A DNA stretch of 16,003 bases from Anaerolineales bacterium. Its GTDB lineage: Bacteria > Chloroflexota > Anaerolineae > Anaerolineales > DRMV01. The stretch is from contig JALVOR010000132.1 in the NCBI GenBank assembly GCA_027026295.1, forward strand, positions 1 to 16,003. The letters run 5' to 3'. Positions 14,301 through 16,003 of this stretch are shown piece by piece. Positions within the stretch are counted from its first letter, which is position 1, and each line of letters opens with the position of its first letter. The position numbers and the translations under genes were made by a program. Under the pieces are notes generated by a model. The model saw only the letters and a program-made list of their open reading frames with translations. It ran no database searches and was not told the DNA's origin.

Positions 14301-14379
14301 GGCGTCCCTCTCGGTGAAGAATTTGGTTCATTGTACTGCAAAAATGCGTCAACTGTTGGCCTGAAATTGTTTGCTCTTC

Positions 14380-14388
14380 TGCTATAAT
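14380..14388 (+). promoter_or_regulatory. Extended -10 promoter for the 14438-15996 unit
   Basis: TGCTATAAT is a perfect extended -10 element (TG at 14380-14381, TATAAT at 14383-14388). It predicts a start near 14395 and a leader of about 43 bases before the ATG at 14438. No strong -35 lies 17 bases upstream, which this promoter class tolerates. It sits in the divergent gap between dtd and the plus-strand pair. Confidence 0.75.
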
Positions 14389-14437
14389 ACTTCTGGATGG
14401 TGAGGTTTTGGCAACTCTGGCGGTAAAAGGATGTATC

Positions 14438-15253
14438 ATGAAAATCGTTGACCTTTCACATGCAAACGCCGATGCACAGCAAGGGAAAGCGCTTCCCGAG
14501 TGGCTGGTGCGGTTGCAGGCGGTTTTGACCCACGGTTGGGGATGGTATCAGACGCATCAGGCTGAAGAGCGCATGGTGCGCATGATGAGCGGGGTGCTTG
14601 GCAGCCGCTTTGTGTTGTTCAAGGGGTTGCAAATTGCCGAGAACACGCCGCCATTGCCGCCGGTTTTGGTGGGGTCTTCGGGGGTGTATCTGTTCTATGT
14701 CTGGCCAAAAGCCGGCTCTTACCGCATTCGCGAAACGCAATGGGAAATCATGCAGGGAAAGCCGCGGCGCTACCGCCCCGCCAGGCCCAACGTGGTCAAA
14801 GAGGCCATTCGGCTTGCTGGCGAGGCTTCCGTGTTTTTCTCGCAGGTCTTCGAGAAGGAAGTCGAAGCCGTGCCGGTACTCGTTTTCATGGACAGCGGTG
14901 CCGATGTGGAAAGCGTGCGCCCTAAAGTGCGCCCGGTGTTGGTGGATGGTTTGAAACGGTACGTTGCCCGATTGGCGAAAAGCGAACCCGTGTTGGCACC
15001 CACCGATTTGGTCAACGTGGGCGAGACCGTGCGGCGGATGCTCGCACGCGAAGAAAACAAAGTCCGCCAGCAGGCTGTGCGTCGCCGCCGCCACCGCCTC
15101 AAGAAAGTGGCTCAGCCGCCCAAAGCCGTGAAACAGGTGGAGCGCTACTTCAACTTTACCGCGAAACAGTGGATGATTTTGGGGGGCATTGCTTTCGTCG
15201 TCCTGTTCGTGCTGATGAGCGGCATCCTCTTTGTCGCCATGACCATGCATTGA
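14438..15253 (+). CDS. Uncharacterised tail-anchored protein with weak NERD-like character
   Basis: This 271-residue protein is not firmly assigned. After a polar N-terminal region, about residues 54-180 run FVLFKGLQIAENTP, VLVGSSGVYLFYVWPKAGSY, a stretch ending QWEIMQGKPRRYRP, PNVVKEAIRLAGEASVFFSQ, and then VEAVPVLVFMDSG. The order (glycine-rich 'GxxGVY' strand, short insert, helix, 'vPVLVF' strand) recalls nuclease-related NERD domains. The expected E-x-K after the GVY strand is missing, so a nuclease activity is doubtful. Residues 207-233 are strongly basic (RRRRHRLKK). One hydrophobic segment at 246-268 ends the chain, as in tail-anchored membrane proteins with a cytosolic body. The ATG at 14438 is chosen over TTG at 14408 because of AAAGG at 14426-14430. 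A glycosyltransferase gene follows 11 bases after the stop. Confidence 0.6.
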   Translation: MKIVDLSHANADAQQGKALPEWLVRLQAVLTHGWGWYQTHQAEERMVRMMSGVLGSRFVLFKGLQIAENTPPLPPVLVGSSGVYLFYVWPKAGSYRIRETQWEIMQGKPRRYRPARPNVVKEAIRLAGEASVFFSQVFEKEVEAVPVLVFMDSGADVESVRPKVRPVLVDGLKRYVARLAKSEPVLAPTDLVNVGETVRRMLAREENKVRQQAVRRRRHRLKKVAQPPKAVKQVERYFNFTAKQWMILGGIAFVVLFVLMSGILFVAMTMH

Positions 15254-15264
15254 CGGGTGCGCCA

Positions 15265-15996
15265 ATGCCTTTCCTCTCGATCGTCATTCCTGCTCACAAC
15301 GAAGCCCGCCGCCTGCCTGCCTCGCTGGAAAAGATCTTGGCCTTCCTTGCCACACAACCTTACGATGCCGAAGTGGTGGTTGTGGAGAACGGCTCCACCG
15401 ATGACACCCTTGCCCTGGCACAACAATTCGCGGCAGAAAGAAACGGCATCATTCGCGTGATTCACGAGGCACGTCGCGGCAAGGGGCTGGCAGTGCGTCG
15501 CGGCATGTTGGAAGCCCGAGGGGAATACCGCTTTCTGGCCGACGCCGACCTTTCCATGCCCGTCGAGGAACTGCCCCGATTTTTGCCTCCCGCCCTTGCC
15601 GATTTCGACATTGCCATTGCCTCTCGCGAGTTGCCGGGTTCCCGGCGGGTGGACGAGCCGCCTTACCGCCATCTCGTCGGGCGTATGTTCAACCTGATGG
15701 TGCAGGCGTTGGCGCTGCCCGGTTTGCGGGATACCCAGTGCGGCTTCAAATGCTTTCGTGCCGATGTGGCCGAAGACCTGTTCAGCCGCCAAACCCTGGA
15801 AGGCATGTCCTTCGATGTGGAAGTGCTTTTCGTCGCTCGCCGTCGCGGCTACCGCATCGTCGAAGTGCCCATCACATGGTATTTCGACCCCGACAGCCGG
15901 GTGCGGCTGGTGCGGGATTCCCTGCGGATGGGGCTGGATCTGCTGACCGTCCGTTACAATGCCTGGCGGGGTGTGTATGATTCCCCGAAAACCTGA
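15265..15996 (+). CDS. Family 2 glycosyltransferase, polyprenyl/dolichyl-phosphate sugar synthase-like
   Basis: This 243-residue GT-A fold protein resembles the DPG-synthase group (dolichyl-phosphate beta-glucosyltransferase). The N-terminal SIVIPAHNEARRLPASL is followed by VVVVENGSTDDT (nucleotide-sugar site, residues 37-48) and ARRGKGLAVRRGML. The metal-binding DxD is in LADADLSMP (D93, D95). DTQCGFKCFRADVAEDLF (156-173) and FDVEVLFVARRRGYRIVEVPITW (183-205) are typical of this group. It has no membrane helices, so it works at the inner face of the membrane on a polyprenyl-phosphate acceptor with a UDP- or GDP-sugar. The ATG at 15265 starts at the conserved strand (MPFLSIVIPAHNE) and follows the upstream gene by 11 bases. 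It may supply the donor for GT-C enzymes such as the one at 11858-13852. Confidence 0.88.
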   Translation: MPFLSIVIPAHNEARRLPASLEKILAFLATQPYDAEVVVVENGSTDDTLALAQQFAAERNGIIRVIHEARRGKGLAVRRGMLEARGEYRFLADADLSMPVEELPRFLPPALADFDIAIASRELPGSRRVDEPPYRHLVGRMFNLMVQALALPGLRDTQCGFKCFRADVAEDLFSRQTLEGMSFDVEVLFVARRRGYRIVEVPITWYFDPDSRVRLVRDSLRMGLDLLTVRYNAWRGVYDSPKT

Positions 15997-16003
15997 TCTG
16001 TGC

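Noticed and set aside
14330..14352. TTGACG and TACAAT on the minus strand as a dtd promoter
   Set aside because: The hexamers are only 11 bases apart, too close for a sigma-70-type promoter; the dtd promoter remains unassigned.
1..16003. tRNA, rRNA, CRISPR, transposase or phage genes
   Set aside because: None recognised; no regularly spaced repeats, cloverleaf with CCA-type arms or mobile-element proteins were seen.

Overview
The window reads as an ordinary bacterial chromosome segment that is dense in genes and GC-rich. It shows no insertion sequences, CRISPR arrays, tRNAs or rRNAs. The gene set and protein style fit an Anaerolineae-like member of the Chloroflexota: a MoeA fused to a binding-protein domain, a complete liv-type transporter, a DivPAP-family protein, an RsmF-like methyltransferase and a polyprenyl-phosphate glycosyltransferase. 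This is inferred from protein character only, because no marker RNA is present. By eye, the transporter genes use fewer G/C third positions than the flanking moeA and methyltransferase genes.

Layout. (1) 1-2347, plus strand: the 3' part of a MoeA/periplasmic-binding-like fusion, a stand-alone response-regulator receiver protein and a Bcp/PrxQ peroxiredoxin, closely spaced and ending at a strong bidirectional terminator (2351-2382). (2) 2384-2569, minus strand: a single TatA-type protein that converges on the same terminator. (3) 2570-3206: about 640 bases without a credible gene. It holds candidate promoters and a nested stem-loop structure (2887-3008), followed by a hairpin with alternative partners, a possible anti-Shine-Dalgarno and an orphan Shine-Dalgarno. 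This looks like a regulatory leader of the transporter operon. (4) 3207-8019: a five-gene ABC importer (livK, livH, livM, livG, livF) with a long hairpin between the binding-protein gene and the first permease gene, ending in a terminator (8028-8055). (5) 8092-9291: a family III CoA-transferase most like succinate-hydroxymethylglutarate CoA-transferase. (6) 9292-9696: about 400 bases without a credible gene. It contains a candidate extended -10 promoter followed directly by sequence that can fold as a closed, branched RNA (9413-9597). (7) 9697-11781, plus strand: xseB, a DivPAP-family protein and an RsmF-like rRNA m5C methyltransferase, tightly packed. (8) 11858-14300, minus strand: dtd followed by a large multi-membrane-pass GT-C-like protein. 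(9) 14301-14437: a divergent intergenic region with a clear extended -10 promoter facing right. (10) 14438-15996, plus strand: an uncharacterised tail-anchored protein with weak NERD-like character, then a DPG-synthase-like family 2 glycosyltransferase.

How the parts may work together: the importer brings in an amino acid or a related small molecule. The adjacent CoA-transferase could activate a downstream carboxylic acid. The family 2 glycosyltransferase could make a polyprenyl-phosphate sugar of the kind used by GT-C enzymes such as the one encoded nearby on the opposite strand. The most promising undescribed elements are the two structured intergenic regions, not any protein. Both were found by manual base-pairing and need covariation analysis.
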